DNA of 64,000 nucleotides from Actinoplanes lutulentus (GTDB taxonomy: Bacteria; Actinomycetota; Actinomycetes; Mycobacteriales; Micromonosporaceae): the NCBI RefSeq assembly GCF_003259845.1, contig NZ_QLMJ01000011.1:186001-250000 (forward strand), written 5' to 3'. Positions 8,381 through 16,757 of the stretch are shown here, one piece after another; within the stretch, counting starts at the first letter, position 1; the number at the start of each line of letters is the position of its first letter. The notes beneath the pieces are model-generated. The model made no database searches. It saw only the letters and a list, made by a program, of their open reading frames with translations, and was not told where the DNA came from. The translations under genes and the position numbers were made by a program.

Positions 8381-9508
8381 ATGACTGCGCCTGATACCGA
8401 CAACGAAACCCGTCCCTGCGCGAACTGCGGCCGTCCCGTCCCGCAGCGCGCCTCCGCCGGGCGCCCGTTCCGCTACTGCCGCGACAACGACGGCGAGTGC
8501 CAGCGCGCCTCGCGCAACGTGCGGATGCGGCACCGCTCCTCCCCCGGCCTGGCCGGTTCGGTCGCGCGGACCTGGGAGGTCGTCGACCGCCTGGACACCC
8601 TGGTCGGCACGCTCACCGAGGCGCTGCACTCGGAGATGTCGCCGGCCGGTGTCGAGCGCCAGGTCGCCGAGGTCCGCGCGGACACGTCCCAGCAGGTCGC
8701 GTCCGCGCACGCGGAGCGGGACGACGCGCGCCGCGACGCCGAACAGGCCGCGACCGCGATGGCGAACGCGCATCAGATCGCGGTGGCGGCCACGGCCGAG
8801 CGTGACGAGGCGCAGCACCGCGCCGCGGACGCCCAGCGGTCGGCGGAGGAGGCGGGCAAGCGCGCCGAGGAAGCTGCTGCCGCCCGCGACGAGGCGGTGC
8901 GTGCGGCGACCGGAGCCGCCGCGCTGCGGGAACGCGCCGAGGCCGAGCGCGACACCGCCACCCACGAATTGGCGGATGTCCGGAAAAACCGCGACGCCGC
9001 CGAGCGAGACCTCGCTGCCGCGCTCAAGGATTCCTCCGACTTCCGCCGTACGGCAACAGCGGCGCAAACTGAGGCCGCCAAGGCTCTGGAGCTGGCGAAC
9101 GCAAAGGCATCGCAGGCCACCGAGGAGACGGGGCAGGCCCGGGCCGCGGCCGACGAGGCGGTCACCCGGGCGGTGGCGGCGGAACGCGAGCGGGACGCCC
9201 TGATCAAGAGTGTCAGCGATGCCGATGCACGCGTGGCGGCCGGGACCGCGGAATTGGCGGGAGTGGTAGCTGAACGGGACCGTCTTGCGCGTACCAATGA
9301 TGATCTGGAACGGACCGCTGAGCGCGCGTCGCGCGAGCGGGCCGAGCTGGAGCGCAGGCTGGCGTCCGCTCGTGCCGACGCGGATTCGGCGCAGGAGCGG
9401 GTGGCCCAGCTGACATCACAAGTCAGTGATCTTGCGTCGGCGCTGGCGGCGCTCGGTGCGGCGCGGCCGGCAGCGGTTCCGCCCCAGACATCGAGCCCGA
9501 AAAGCTGA
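8381..9508 (+). CDS. Zinc-ribbon coiled-coil protein
   Basis: 375 residues. The N-terminus has a CxxC pair (PCANCGRPV) and further cysteines about 20 residues on (FRYCRDNDGECQR), suggesting a zinc ribbon that may bind DNA. A bridging segment (RTWEVVDRLDTLVGTLTEAL) follows, then about 280 residues of almost uninterrupted Ala/Glu/Arg-rich coiled coil. ATG at 8381 (MTAPDTDNE) was chosen because upstream residues lack protein character. The architecture recalls KfrA-type or chromosome-organising proteins, but I cannot name a family. Confidence 0.8.
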   Translation: MTAPDTDNETRPCANCGRPVPQRASAGRPFRYCRDNDGECQRASRNVRMRHRSSPGLAGSVARTWEVVDRLDTLVGTLTEALHSEMSPAGVERQVAEVRADTSQQVASAHAERDDARRDAEQAATAMANAHQIAVAATAERDEAQHRAADAQRSAEEAGKRAEEAAAARDEAVRAATGAAALRERAEAERDTATHELADVRKNRDAAERDLAAALKDSSDFRRTATAAQTEAAKALELANAKASQATEETGQARAAADEAVTRAVAAERERDALIKSVSDADARVAAGTAELAGVVAERDRLARTNDDLERTAERASRERAELERRLASARADADSAQERVAQLTSQVSDLASALAALGAARPAAVPPQTSSPKS

Positions 9509-9915
9509 CGGCGACATATCTCACGGCCAACCAGCCACAGAACGGCAACCAGTGGTCGAAATCGGACGGGTGATTGCTACCACGCCGCTACCGTAGTGGC
9601 ACCCTCCGGTGACCGGCGGATGAGTAAATTGCTGATGAACGCCATGGAGTGACCGACATCGCACCACCCGCACAAGTCGCAAATACCCGCAAAGTGGACC
9701 AAGGTCCACGGGAACACGGGTTCGATTTGCCGGGTAAGGGCTGTGGCCGGTTACGCTCATAGCGTTAACACCGCCGATACAGGCGGTACGGACAAGATCT
9801 CGGCGGCAGCCGAACTTCCGATCCGGCACTGCTCCGTGCCCGGATCAGGAATCCAGCGGCCGTCACTTTCGTTACACCAACGAGAGCAGCACCACGAGCG
9901 AGGGGAAAGCCGATC
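9509..9915. other. Intergenic region upstream of rbpA
   Basis: 407 bp without a gene. It holds a perfect 7-bp inverted repeat GTGGACC-AA-GGTCCAC (9694-9709) and the SigR-like promoter described separately. Confidence 0.7.
9848..9873 (+). promoter_or_regulatory. SigR-type promoter of rbpA
   Basis: GGAAT at 9848-9852, exactly 18 bp, then GTT at 9871-9873. This is the consensus of the disulfide-stress sigma factor SigR (SigH in mycobacteria). rbpA is a known SigR target in Streptomyces. The implied transcript start near 9880 leaves a leader of about 36 nt. Confidence 0.75.
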
Positions 9916-10254
9916 ATGGGCGAACGCATGCTGCGCGGCAGCCGTCTAGGCGCGGTCAGCTACGAGTCCGACCGTAACACCGAGCTGGCGCCCCGACAGA
10001 CCCGTGAGTACCTGTGCGTCAAGGGTCACCAGTTCGAGGTTCCGTTCGCCGTCGACGCCGAGGTGCCGGTCACCTGGGAGTGCAAGTTCGACGGCAGCGT
10101 GGCCCGCCTGGTCGACGGCAACGAGCCGGAACAGAAGAAGGCCAAGCCGCCGCGCACCCACTGGGACATGCTGCTCGAGCGGCGTTCGATCGCCGAACTC
10201 GAGGACATCCTCAACGAGCGGCTCCAGGAAGTCCGCACCCGTCGAGGCCGCTAG
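9916..10254 (+). CDS. rbpA: RNA polymerase-binding protein RbpA
   Basis: 112 residues, the usual family length. Family hallmarks: SYESDRNTELAPRQTREYLC near the N-terminus, the beta-barrel core, then KKAKPPRTHWDMLLERR, the basic linker and sigma-interaction region that contacts group 1 sigma factors and promoter DNA. RbpA is an actinobacterial transcription activator that stabilises open complexes with the housekeeping sigma factor and modulates rifampicin sensitivity. Of the cysteines only two are visible (EYLC and WECKFDG), so a zinc site looks incomplete, as in mycobacterial RbpA. A strong ribosome site (GAGGGGAAA) precedes ATG 9916. Confidence 0.97.
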   Translation: MGERMLRGSRLGAVSYESDRNTELAPRQTREYLCVKGHQFEVPFAVDAEVPVTWECKFDGSVARLVDGNEPEQKKAKPPRTHWDMLLERRSIAELEDILNERLQEVRTRRGR

Positions 10255-10268
10255 TCCTTACGGCATGG

Positions 10269-10299
10269 AAAAGGCCACCCCTCTCCGGGGTGGCCTTTC
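10269..10299 (+). terminator. Rho-independent terminator after rbpA
   Basis: Perfect stem AAAGGCCACCCC / GGGGTGGCCTTT with a 5-nt loop, starting 15 nt after the rbpA stop. The tail is CG-rich rather than T-rich, as is common in high-GC actinobacteria. Confidence 0.85.
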
Positions 10300-11111
10300 G
10301 CATTCCCAACCCACCCCCTGCCCACACCTCCGGCGGCAGCCCGCCCGCACCGCCGGGGTGCCCGCCCGCGCCGCCGCTAGCCACTCCCGCCGGGTCGCAC
10401 GATTCTCACTCGCCAGGGCTGGATAGCCAGCTGGCGTCACCAGTCACCCCGAACCGTCACGAAGGGTGGGCGCCTACCCAGGACGCCGGCCAATCTTGGA
10501 ACCCCGTGGGTGTTCTATGCCCCACCGGGCTCCAAGATCCGGCAACTTTCCACCGTTGTGGCAACAGCGCGTAACCACAGCGCCCGCGAACCACCCGACA
10601 TCGACCCGCCGGGGACGGCCGACCCCGGAAACTCGTGCGTTTGTGGTCGAACAGGCGGCCCAACCGCACAAGATCTGTGCGGCACCTCGCCACGGCAACG
10701 GGCCGGGCCACGCAAACCCGCGACCGATCCACAGAATGGCGATACTCAAGCAACCCGAACTCACCAAGATCGCGGGCAGGGCCAGGACAAACGCACGCCA
10801 CGGACCCATCGCACACCACGAGGGCGCTACGAGCACCGGGCGTCACGAGAAACTCGGCGCCACAGACAACTCGGTGCCACAAGCGACTCGGCGCCGCAAG
10901 CGACTCGGCGCCGCAAGCAACTCGGCGCCACAAGCGACTCGGCGCCGCAAGCAACTCGGCGCCACAAGCAACTCGGTGCCACAAGCAACTCGGCGCCACA
11001 AGCAACTCGGCGCCGCAAGCGACTCGGCGTTGGCCGGGCACCCTGGCGAACGGCAAATCGCACGGTGCGCGAAAGGGCGTACCGTGCGACAAGTTACTGA
11101 AGCGTGCCGGG
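10300..11111. other. Intergenic region with hairpin and 17-bp repeats
   Basis: About 810 bp with no gene. It holds a long imperfect hairpin (10485-10543; left arm around ATCTTGGA, right arm around TCCAAGAT, 10-nt loop) and the 17-bp tandem array (10843-11029). Confidence 0.7.
10843..11029. repeat. 17-bp tandem repeat array, about 11 units
   Basis: Ten consecutive 17-bp units from 10860 to 11029 with consensus CCRCAAGCRACTCGGCG, preceded by a 16-bp partial unit. Units differ only at two or three positions. Since 17 is not a multiple of three, frames cycle every three units. Confidence 0.95.
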
Positions 11112-11642
11112 TTAGCGGACGATCTCGCCCTCGATGGCCGGCGGCGGCTGAGTGCGGCCGCCGTGACTCGGGGCAGGCTGCTCGTCGACGACCACCACGG
11201 TCACCGGGGCGCCGGAGTGGACCTTGACCTTGCGCGGGCCGAACAGGTCACCCGTCGCGGCACCGCCCAGGCTGCGCTCGGCGAACCGCTCGATGCCGCG
11301 GCGGGCAAGACCCCGGCCGGGCGGCAGCAGCAGGAGAAGGCCGGCCACCGCGGTGATGAAACCGGGCAGCGTGAGCAGCAGCGCCCCACCCAGGCCGGTC
11401 AGCGAGTTGGCCACCTCGGCGCCGGGCGGCCGGTTTTCCTGAGCGGCCTGCTGGAAGGCACGCCAGCCCTTGATCCCCTCGCGGCGCAGCAGGGCGACGC
11501 CGGCGAGGGTGGAGACGGCGAGCAGGAGAATGGCCCAGCCCGCGCCGATCGCGTGCGAAACGGCGAGGAAGACGAAGAACTCGGCCAGCGCCCACAGTGG
11601 CATCGCCAGCGGAACATAAGCCAGCCTGGAGCGGCGCATCAT
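11112..11642 (-). CDS. fxsA: FxsA family membrane protein
   Basis: 176 residues. Four hydrophobic segments lie in the first 120 residues, including LWALAEFFVFLAVSHAIGAGWAIL-type segments, then the conserved cytoplasmic REGIKGWRAFQQA region and GGALLLTLPGFITAVAGLLLLLPPGR. A Pro-rich hydrophilic tail follows. FxsA was named for suppressing F exclusion of phage T7 in E. coli; the physiological role in actinobacteria is unknown. ATG ATG at 11642/11639 gives two possible starts. Confidence 0.9.
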   Translation of the reverse strand: MMRRSRLAYVPLAMPLWALAEFFVFLAVSHAIGAGWAILLLAVSTLAGVALLRREGIKGWRAFQQAAQENRPPGAEVANSLTGLGGALLLTLPGFITAVAGLLLLLPPGRGLARRGIERFAERSLGGAATGDLFGPRKVKVHSGAPVTVVVVDEQPAPSHGGRTQPPPAIEGEIVR

Positions 11643-11696
11643 TCGACCTCCGGTGTCCCGGGCCCGAAAACACGGGCCCGGTTCAAATATGACACC

Positions 11697-12476
11697 TCAC
11701 GGCCAGGAAGAGCCCTGCCGAGGCTTGCGATCGAAGACTTTACGCAAACTCTCAGTTCGGGCCTGCGCTCCCCAGATCGTCACCCTGAGCAGCTGTTCCT
11801 TGAAGATGTTGCCGCTCATCTTGCTGACGCCGTGCTCGCGCTCGGTGAAGGTGATCGGCACTTCGACCATCCGGTAACCCTGACGGTACGAGCGCCAGGC
11901 CATCTCGACCTGGAAGCTGTAACCGGTCGACGCGATGGTGCCGACGTCGATCTTGTCGAGGACGCCGATCCGGTACGCCCGGTAGCCACCCGTCGCATCC
12001 TTGAACGGCATGCCGAGGGCCATCCGGATGTAGATGTTGCCGCCCCGGGAGAGCAGCAGCCGGTGGATCGGCCAGTTGTGCACGCTGCCACCGGGGATGT
12101 ACCGGGTGCCGAGCACGACGTCGTGGCTGCCCAGCGCGTCGAGCAGCTTGTGCAGCTCCTCGGGGGCGTGCGAGCCGTCCGCGTCCATCTCGACGACCGC
12201 GTCGTAACCCTTGTCCTTGGCCCAGGCGAACCCGGCCTTGTACGCCGCGCCGAGGCCTTCCTTACCGGCCCGGTGCAGGACGAAGATGTGGTCGTCGGCG
12301 AGAGCGAGCTCGTCGGCGATGGCTCCGGTTCCGTCCGGCGAGTTGTCGTCGGTCACCAGGATGTCCACCTCGGGGACAGCCTTGCGTACCCGATCGGTAA
12401 TCACCCGTACGTTGTCAGCCTCGTTGTACGTTGGGATGATCACGAGGACGCGTCCCACGCCGGGGTACTCGCTCAC
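11697..12476 (-). CDS. ppm1: Polyprenol monophosphomannose synthase (family 2 glycosyltransferase)
   Basis: 259 residues, a DPM1-type family 2 glycosyltransferase. The nucleotide-binding start is VLVIIPTYNEADNV, the metal-binding DxD is in VVEMDADGSHAPEEL, and the TGGYRAYR segment and KMSGNIFKEQL tail are typical. It transfers mannose from GDP-mannose to a polyprenyl phosphate at the membrane; polyprenyl-P-mannose then serves protein O-mannosylation and glycolipids. No transmembrane anchors are present. Its start overlaps the lnt stop by 4 nt. In mycobacteria the two functions are fused in Ppm1; here they are split but coupled, as in Streptomyces. Confidence 0.93.
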   Translation of the reverse strand: MSEYPGVGRVLVIIPTYNEADNVRVITDRVRKAVPEVDILVTDDNSPDGTGAIADELALADDHIFVLHRAGKEGLGAAYKAGFAWAKDKGYDAVVEMDADGSHAPEELHKLLDALGSHDVVLGTRYIPGGSVHNWPIHRLLLSRGGNIYIRMALGMPFKDATGGYRAYRIGVLDKIDVGTIASTGYSFQVEMAWRSYRQGYRMVEVPITFTEREHGVSKMSGNIFKEQLLRVTIWGAQARTESLRKVFDRKPRQGSSWP

Positions 12477-14092
12477 CGTTCCTCCGAAACCTTATCGCCG
12501 TCATTGCCGATGTTCGCACGCCGTCGGCGCAAGGGCAGCACGCCGGCGAGGGCAGCGACCATCAGAGCGACGGCCACCACCTCGGGCCAGTTGCCCGAAC
12601 GAGTCGCCAGCGTACGCGGTCCCTCAGTCGCTATGTCACGCACCACCACGGCCGCCGTGTTGAAGCCGGTCGCACCGTGCACCTCGCCCGTTCCATCCAC
12701 GAATCCGGACACGCCGACGGTCGAGACCATCAGCGCCTCCCGGCCGTGCTCGACGGCACGCAGCCGTACCATCGCGAGCTGTTGCAGCGCCTCGGCCTCG
12801 TTGAACGTGGCGTTGTTGGTCTGCACGGCCAGCAACTGAGCCCCACCGTCGACGGTGTCACGAACGATCCCGTCGTACGCGACTTCGAAGCAGATCACGT
12901 CCCCGAGGATGACCGAGCCCGTGTTGATCACACCGGGGTGGTCGCCGGGGAGCATGTTGCGGACCAGGTCGACCTTGTCGGTGACCAGCCGGGCGATCGG
13001 GCGCAGCGGCATGTACTCGGCGAACGGCACCGGGTGCCGTTTCGCGTACTGCTGGTCCAGATCCGGCCCGGTACGCGGCCACCAGAGGATGCCGACGTTG
13101 TAGATGTCCTCCGGGTCGTCGGTGCGCTGCAGCGTGCCGACCAGGATCGGCGCCTTGATCAGGTCGGCAGCCGCGGAGATCTCGTCGCCGGCGTCGTCGT
13201 TGCGCAGCGGGTCGATGTCGCTGGAGTTCTCCGGCCAGACCACCAGGTCGGGCTGTTTCTGCTTGCCGGCCGCCACGTCGGCGGCGAGCTGGCGGGTGGC
13301 GCTGACGTGGTTGTCCAGGACGGCGCGGCGCTGGGCGTTGAAGTCGAGGCCGAGACGCGGGACGTTGCCCTGGACGATGGCGATCGTGCTGGTCGGCCCG
13401 GCGGGCTCGGTCAGCGGCAGGGCGGCCGGTCCGAACAGGAGCACGGCGGCGGTGAGGGCGAATCCGGCCGTACCCACGATGTTGCTCTTGATCTTGGAAT
13501 GCGCGAGGTGCAATGCCAGCGCGACCAGCGCGCCGCCGGCGGCGGCGACCACGAACGTGACCAGTGGCGCGCCGCCGTAGGCCGCGAGGCGCAACGTGGG
13601 CGCGTCGCCCTGGCTGAAAGCGAGCCGGCCCCACGGGAAACCGCCGAACGGCGCCCGGTCCCGCAGCGCTTCCTGAGCGGTCCAGAGCAACCCGGCCAGC
13701 AGCGGCCACGACCACCGCCACCGATCCGCCAGCGGTGACAGCCACGCGCCGGCCATCCCGGCGATTCCGATGATCACGGCCTGGGCGACCGAGAGCATCG
13801 CCCAGGGCAGCCAGCCGGCGCCGATCGTGGTCCACCAGAGCAGAGGGAAGAACAGCGTCACGCCGGTGAGGAAACCGAGCCCGAACCCGGCACGCAGCCG
13901 CCGCCGGTGCACCGCCGCGGCCATCAGCGCCACGCCGACCGGCGAGAGCCACCACAGGTCATAAGGCGGCAGCGCGAGAAGAAGCGCCACGCCCGCGGCC
14001 ACCGCCAGCGCCGCGGCGAGTGGCAGCCGCAGCGGCTCGCCGAGCACCCGTCCGGGCTCGGGTGACACGAGCTCTCGCGGCGGCAAAGTCAT
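12473..14092 (-). CDS. lnt: Apolipoprotein N-acyltransferase
   Basis: 539 residues. Six to seven transmembrane helices lie in the first 230 residues, then the nitrilase-like periplasmic domain with the catalytic glutamate in VVWPENSSDIDP, the KRHPVPFAEYMP loop, and the catalytic cysteine in VICFEVAYDG. A final helix is near the C-terminus. It adds the third acyl chain to the N-terminal cysteine of lipoproteins. ATG 14092 (MTLPPREL) is preferred; an upstream in-frame start at 14167 would add residues unlike a family N-terminus. It is coupled to the mannosyltransferase gene. Confidence 0.92.
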   Translation of the reverse strand: MTLPPRELVSPEPGRVLGEPLRLPLAAALAVAAGVALLLALPPYDLWWLSPVGVALMAAAVHRRRLRAGFGLGFLTGVTLFFPLLWWTTIGAGWLPWAMLSVAQAVIIGIAGMAGAWLSPLADRWRWSWPLLAGLLWTAQEALRDRAPFGGFPWGRLAFSQGDAPTLRLAAYGGAPLVTFVVAAAGGALVALALHLAHSKIKSNIVGTAGFALTAAVLLFGPAALPLTEPAGPTSTIAIVQGNVPRLGLDFNAQRRAVLDNHVSATRQLAADVAAGKQKQPDLVVWPENSSDIDPLRNDDAGDEISAAADLIKAPILVGTLQRTDDPEDIYNVGILWWPRTGPDLDQQYAKRHPVPFAEYMPLRPIARLVTDKVDLVRNMLPGDHPGVINTGSVILGDVICFEVAYDGIVRDTVDGGAQLLAVQTNNATFNEAEALQQLAMVRLRAVEHGREALMVSTVGVSGFVDGTGEVHGATGFNTAAVVVRDIATEGPRTLATRSGNWPEVVAVALMVAALAGVLPLRRRRANIGNDGDKVSEER

Positions 14093-14521
14093 TTCCACGG
14101 GTGGGAGGCTACCCGCACGAACGACGGAGGGGCGCAGCCCGCCTATGGCTGCGCCCCGTGAGTACATCTGGTGTCACTGTTCCAGGCCGGTGGGCCCGGT
14201 GACATGGCGACGACCTTCGGACCGACGCGCCGCGAGCCGGCTGCCCGCGTCGTGCCGTTGTCTACTGGCCGTCACCGGAGTCACCGGAGTCGCCACCTGA
14301 ACGCGGCCGGGTCCGCCCCGCCCCGCGCACCTCCACCCCCTGGACCTGGCTGAACGCGCGACCCCAGCGAGGACTGCGGGCCAGTGGGTAGAGGGACGAA
14401 GCGAATCTGGGCTGCTCGCCGTGAACAAAGACCTGAAGACGGTACGTCCGGACACCGGTGGCCTGTCAACCACCTGGCTTGTGCTCCGGCGTGTCGCATT
14501 CGTCGGCGTGTCACCTGATGT
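14093..14521. other. Intergenic region between helR and lnt
   Basis: About 430 bp without a gene. A perfect 11-bp GC-rich hairpin GGGGCGCAGCC / GGCTGCGCCCC (14129-14157, 7-nt loop) lies about 40 bp upstream of the lnt start. It could terminate read-through or act as an attenuator. A short CACCGGAGT direct repeat is near 14275-14292. Confidence 0.6.
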
Positions 14522-16636
14522 TCAGGTGTTCGCGCTGCTGTTTGCGCTGCTCAGGACCACCAGCTGCCGCGTCGCACGGGTCATCGCGACATAACGATCA
14601 ACAGCTCCTTCGATACCTTCGCCGAACTCGTCCGGGTCGATCAGCACCACGAGATCGAATTCCAGGCCCTTCGCGAGCGACGGCGTGAGCGACCGGACAC
14701 GGTCCGTGCCGGCAAACGCCGGATCCCCGATGACACACGCCAGCCCCTCGCCATGCGTGCGCAAGATCTCTTCAAGATCAAGAACATTCCCGTGTACGAC
14801 CGGAAGCCCGCTGCTGCGGATCGACATCGGCACGTTCGCATCGGGCAGCACGGCCCGGATCACCGGCGCTGCCTCCTCCATGATTTCCCGCGGCGTGCGG
14901 TAGTTGATGGTCAGCGACGCCAGGCTGACCCGGTCCAGCCCGATCCGCTCCAGGCGTTCCTGCCACGACTCGGTGAACCCGTGCCGGGCCTGCGCCCGAT
15001 CCCCGACGATCGTGAAACTGCGCGACGGGCAGCGCTGCAGCAGCATCTGCCACTCGGCGTCGGTCAGCTCCTGCGCCTCGTCGACGACGATGTGCGCGTA
15101 CGGACCGGTGAGCAGCTCCGGCCCGTCGCTGTCCGGCACGACGAGGCCGTCCGCCAGGTTCTCCCGCAGGTCCTGCTGGACCAGCATCTTCATCAGGCCC
15201 TCACCGTCGTCGTGCACCGACGAGGCGATCAGGTCGTCGACGACCCGGTCCATCCGCTCCCGCCCGGCCGCCACGTCGGCGTCGCGTCTCCGGTTCCTCT
15301 CCGCGGCCCCCGCGTCACCGAGCCGCTGCCGGGCCGCGTCGAGCAGCGGCAGGTCGGCGACGGTCCAGGCCTGGGCCGCGGCGCGCTGCAACGCGCTCAC
15401 CTGCCCGGCCTCCAGCCAGGGGGCGCATCTGCGCAGGTACGCGGGGACAGCCCACAGGTCACCGATCAGATCCGGGGCCGACAGCATCGGCCAGGCCCGG
15501 TTCAGCGCGGCCCGCAGATCCCGGTGGCGGTCCAGTTCCCGCTCGGTGAGGTCGTGCTTCTCGGCGAGGATGGCGGTCAGCTCCGCCCAGATCTGCTCCC
15601 GCGCCTCGTTGTGCGGGGTACCCGGCTCCACCGCGTCGAACGCGGCCGCCCAGTCCGCGGCGGTCACCACGCATTCGTCCAGGGTGGTCGGACCCGGCGG
15701 CTCCTCGTAGAACCGGACCGCCGCCTCGACCGCGCCCACCATCCGCGCCTCGGCCTTGAGCGCGGCCACCACGGCGTCCGCCTCGGGCAGCGCACCGGCG
15801 CCCTCCGGCACCAGGTCACGCACCGTGCAGGTCTGCACGTCGTCCTCACCGAGGCTGGGCAGCACGTCGGACACGTACGCCAGATAGGGCTCGTGCGGCC
15901 CGACGAACAGCACCCCGCCGCGCCGGTTGCCCAGCCGCGGATCGGAGTAGAGCAGGTACGCGGTGCGGTGCAGGGCCACCACGGTCTTCCCGGTGCCCGG
16001 CCCGCCGTCGACGACCAGCGCGCCCCGCGACCCGGCCCGGATGATCGCGTCCTGGTCGGCCTGGATGGTGCCGAGCACGTCGCGCATCCGGTCGGTGCGG
16101 ACGCCGCCGAGGCTCGCGATGAACGCGGACTGGTCGTCGAGCGCCGCGGCGTGCCCCGCGAACCCGCCGGCGTCGAACACCTCGTCCCAGTAATCGGTGA
16201 TCCGGCCGCCGCTCCACCGGTACCGGCGCCGGAACACCAGGCCCATCGGGTTCGCGTGGGTCGCCCCGAAGAACGGCTCGGCGGCCGGCGACCGCCAGTC
16301 CAGCAGCAGCCGCCGCCCGGTGTCGTCGGTCAGGCCGCGGCGGCCGATGTACACCGGCTCGCCGCCGTCGTCGCCGACCATCCGGCCCAGGCAGAGGTCC
16401 ACCCCGTACCGGCGCAGCAGTTCGAGACGGGAGGTGAGCCGCCGCACCTCGTCGTCCCGGTCGACCGCCTGGCGGCCCTTGCCGGCGGGCGCCCGGCGGA
16501 CCGTTTCGAGACGCTCGGCGAGCTCACCGATGGACCGATCCAGGCTCTCCGCGATCGCCGCGAAGTGCTTCTCGTCCTCACCGATCAGGTTCGGGTCGGC
16601 CTTGGCGCTGGCCTCGCCCAGCGCGAACAGGCTCAT
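14522..16636 (-). CDS. helR: HelR-type RNA polymerase recycling ATPase
   Basis: 704 residues, a UvrD-like superfamily 1 ATPase of the HelD class II/HelR type. The N-terminal coiled coil (about 10-80, beginning ADPNLIGEDEKHFAAIAES) would reach into the polymerase. Next come LLLDWRSPAAEPFF, Walker A GGPGTGKTVVALHRTAYLL near residues 210-225, Walker B IVVDEAQELTDAEW, and helicase motifs NYRTPREI and YVAMTRATRQLVVL. HelR frees stalled or rifamycin-bound RNA polymerase and gives rifampicin tolerance in Streptomyces. The start at 16636 (MSLFALG) was chosen over an upstream ATG at 16693. A rifamycin-associated-element-like palindrome lies 63 bp upstream, supporting the assignment. Confidence 0.9.
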   Translation of the reverse strand: MSLFALGEASAKADPNLIGEDEKHFAAIAESLDRSIGELAERLETVRRAPAGKGRQAVDRDDEVRRLTSRLELLRRYGVDLCLGRMVGDDGGEPVYIGRRGLTDDTGRRLLLDWRSPAAEPFFGATHANPMGLVFRRRYRWSGGRITDYWDEVFDAGGFAGHAAALDDQSAFIASLGGVRTDRMRDVLGTIQADQDAIIRAGSRGALVVDGGPGTGKTVVALHRTAYLLYSDPRLGNRRGGVLFVGPHEPYLAYVSDVLPSLGEDDVQTCTVRDLVPEGAGALPEADAVVAALKAEARMVGAVEAAVRFYEEPPGPTTLDECVVTAADWAAAFDAVEPGTPHNEAREQIWAELTAILAEKHDLTERELDRHRDLRAALNRAWPMLSAPDLIGDLWAVPAYLRRCAPWLEAGQVSALQRAAAQAWTVADLPLLDAARQRLGDAGAAERNRRRDADVAAGRERMDRVVDDLIASSVHDDGEGLMKMLVQQDLRENLADGLVVPDSDGPELLTGPYAHIVVDEAQELTDAEWQMLLQRCPSRSFTIVGDRAQARHGFTESWQERLERIGLDRVSLASLTINYRTPREIMEEAAPVIRAVLPDANVPMSIRSSGLPVVHGNVLDLEEILRTHGEGLACVIGDPAFAGTDRVRSLTPSLAKGLEFDLVVLIDPDEFGEGIEGAVDRYVAMTRATRQLVVLSSANSSANT

Positions 16637-16698
16637 GGTCACTCGAGACTCCCATGCGGCAGAAAACAGCGGTGAGCTGCGATTTTGCTGCACGAACC

Positions 16699-16718
16699 GG
16701 GTCTTGTGGCAAGGCCCC
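16699..16718 (-). promoter_or_regulatory. Rifamycin-associated-element-like palindrome upstream of helR
   Basis: GGGTCTTGTGGCAAGGCCCC, an imperfect palindrome with CTTG/CAAG cores and G3-C4 ends. This is the form I recall for the RAE found upstream of rifamycin-response genes including helR. A TATAAC -10-like hexamer (16725-16730, minus strand) precedes it, so the palindrome would span the transcript start. Consensus match is from memory. Confidence 0.65.
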
Positions 16719-16738
16719 CTCTGTGTTATACGTTAAAG

Positions 16739-16757
16739 AGGGCAAGGGAATTGCCCT
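16739..16757 (-). terminator. Hairpin at the end of the secreted-protein gene
   Basis: AGGGCAA / TTGCCCT with a 5-nt loop, overlapping the TAG at 16756-16758 and followed on the minus strand by CTTTAA. It would separate the secreted-protein gene from helR. Confidence 0.55.

Noticed and set aside
10843..11029. 17-bp array as a CRISPR
   Set aside because: Units are directly adjacent with no unique spacers, are too short, and no cas gene is present.
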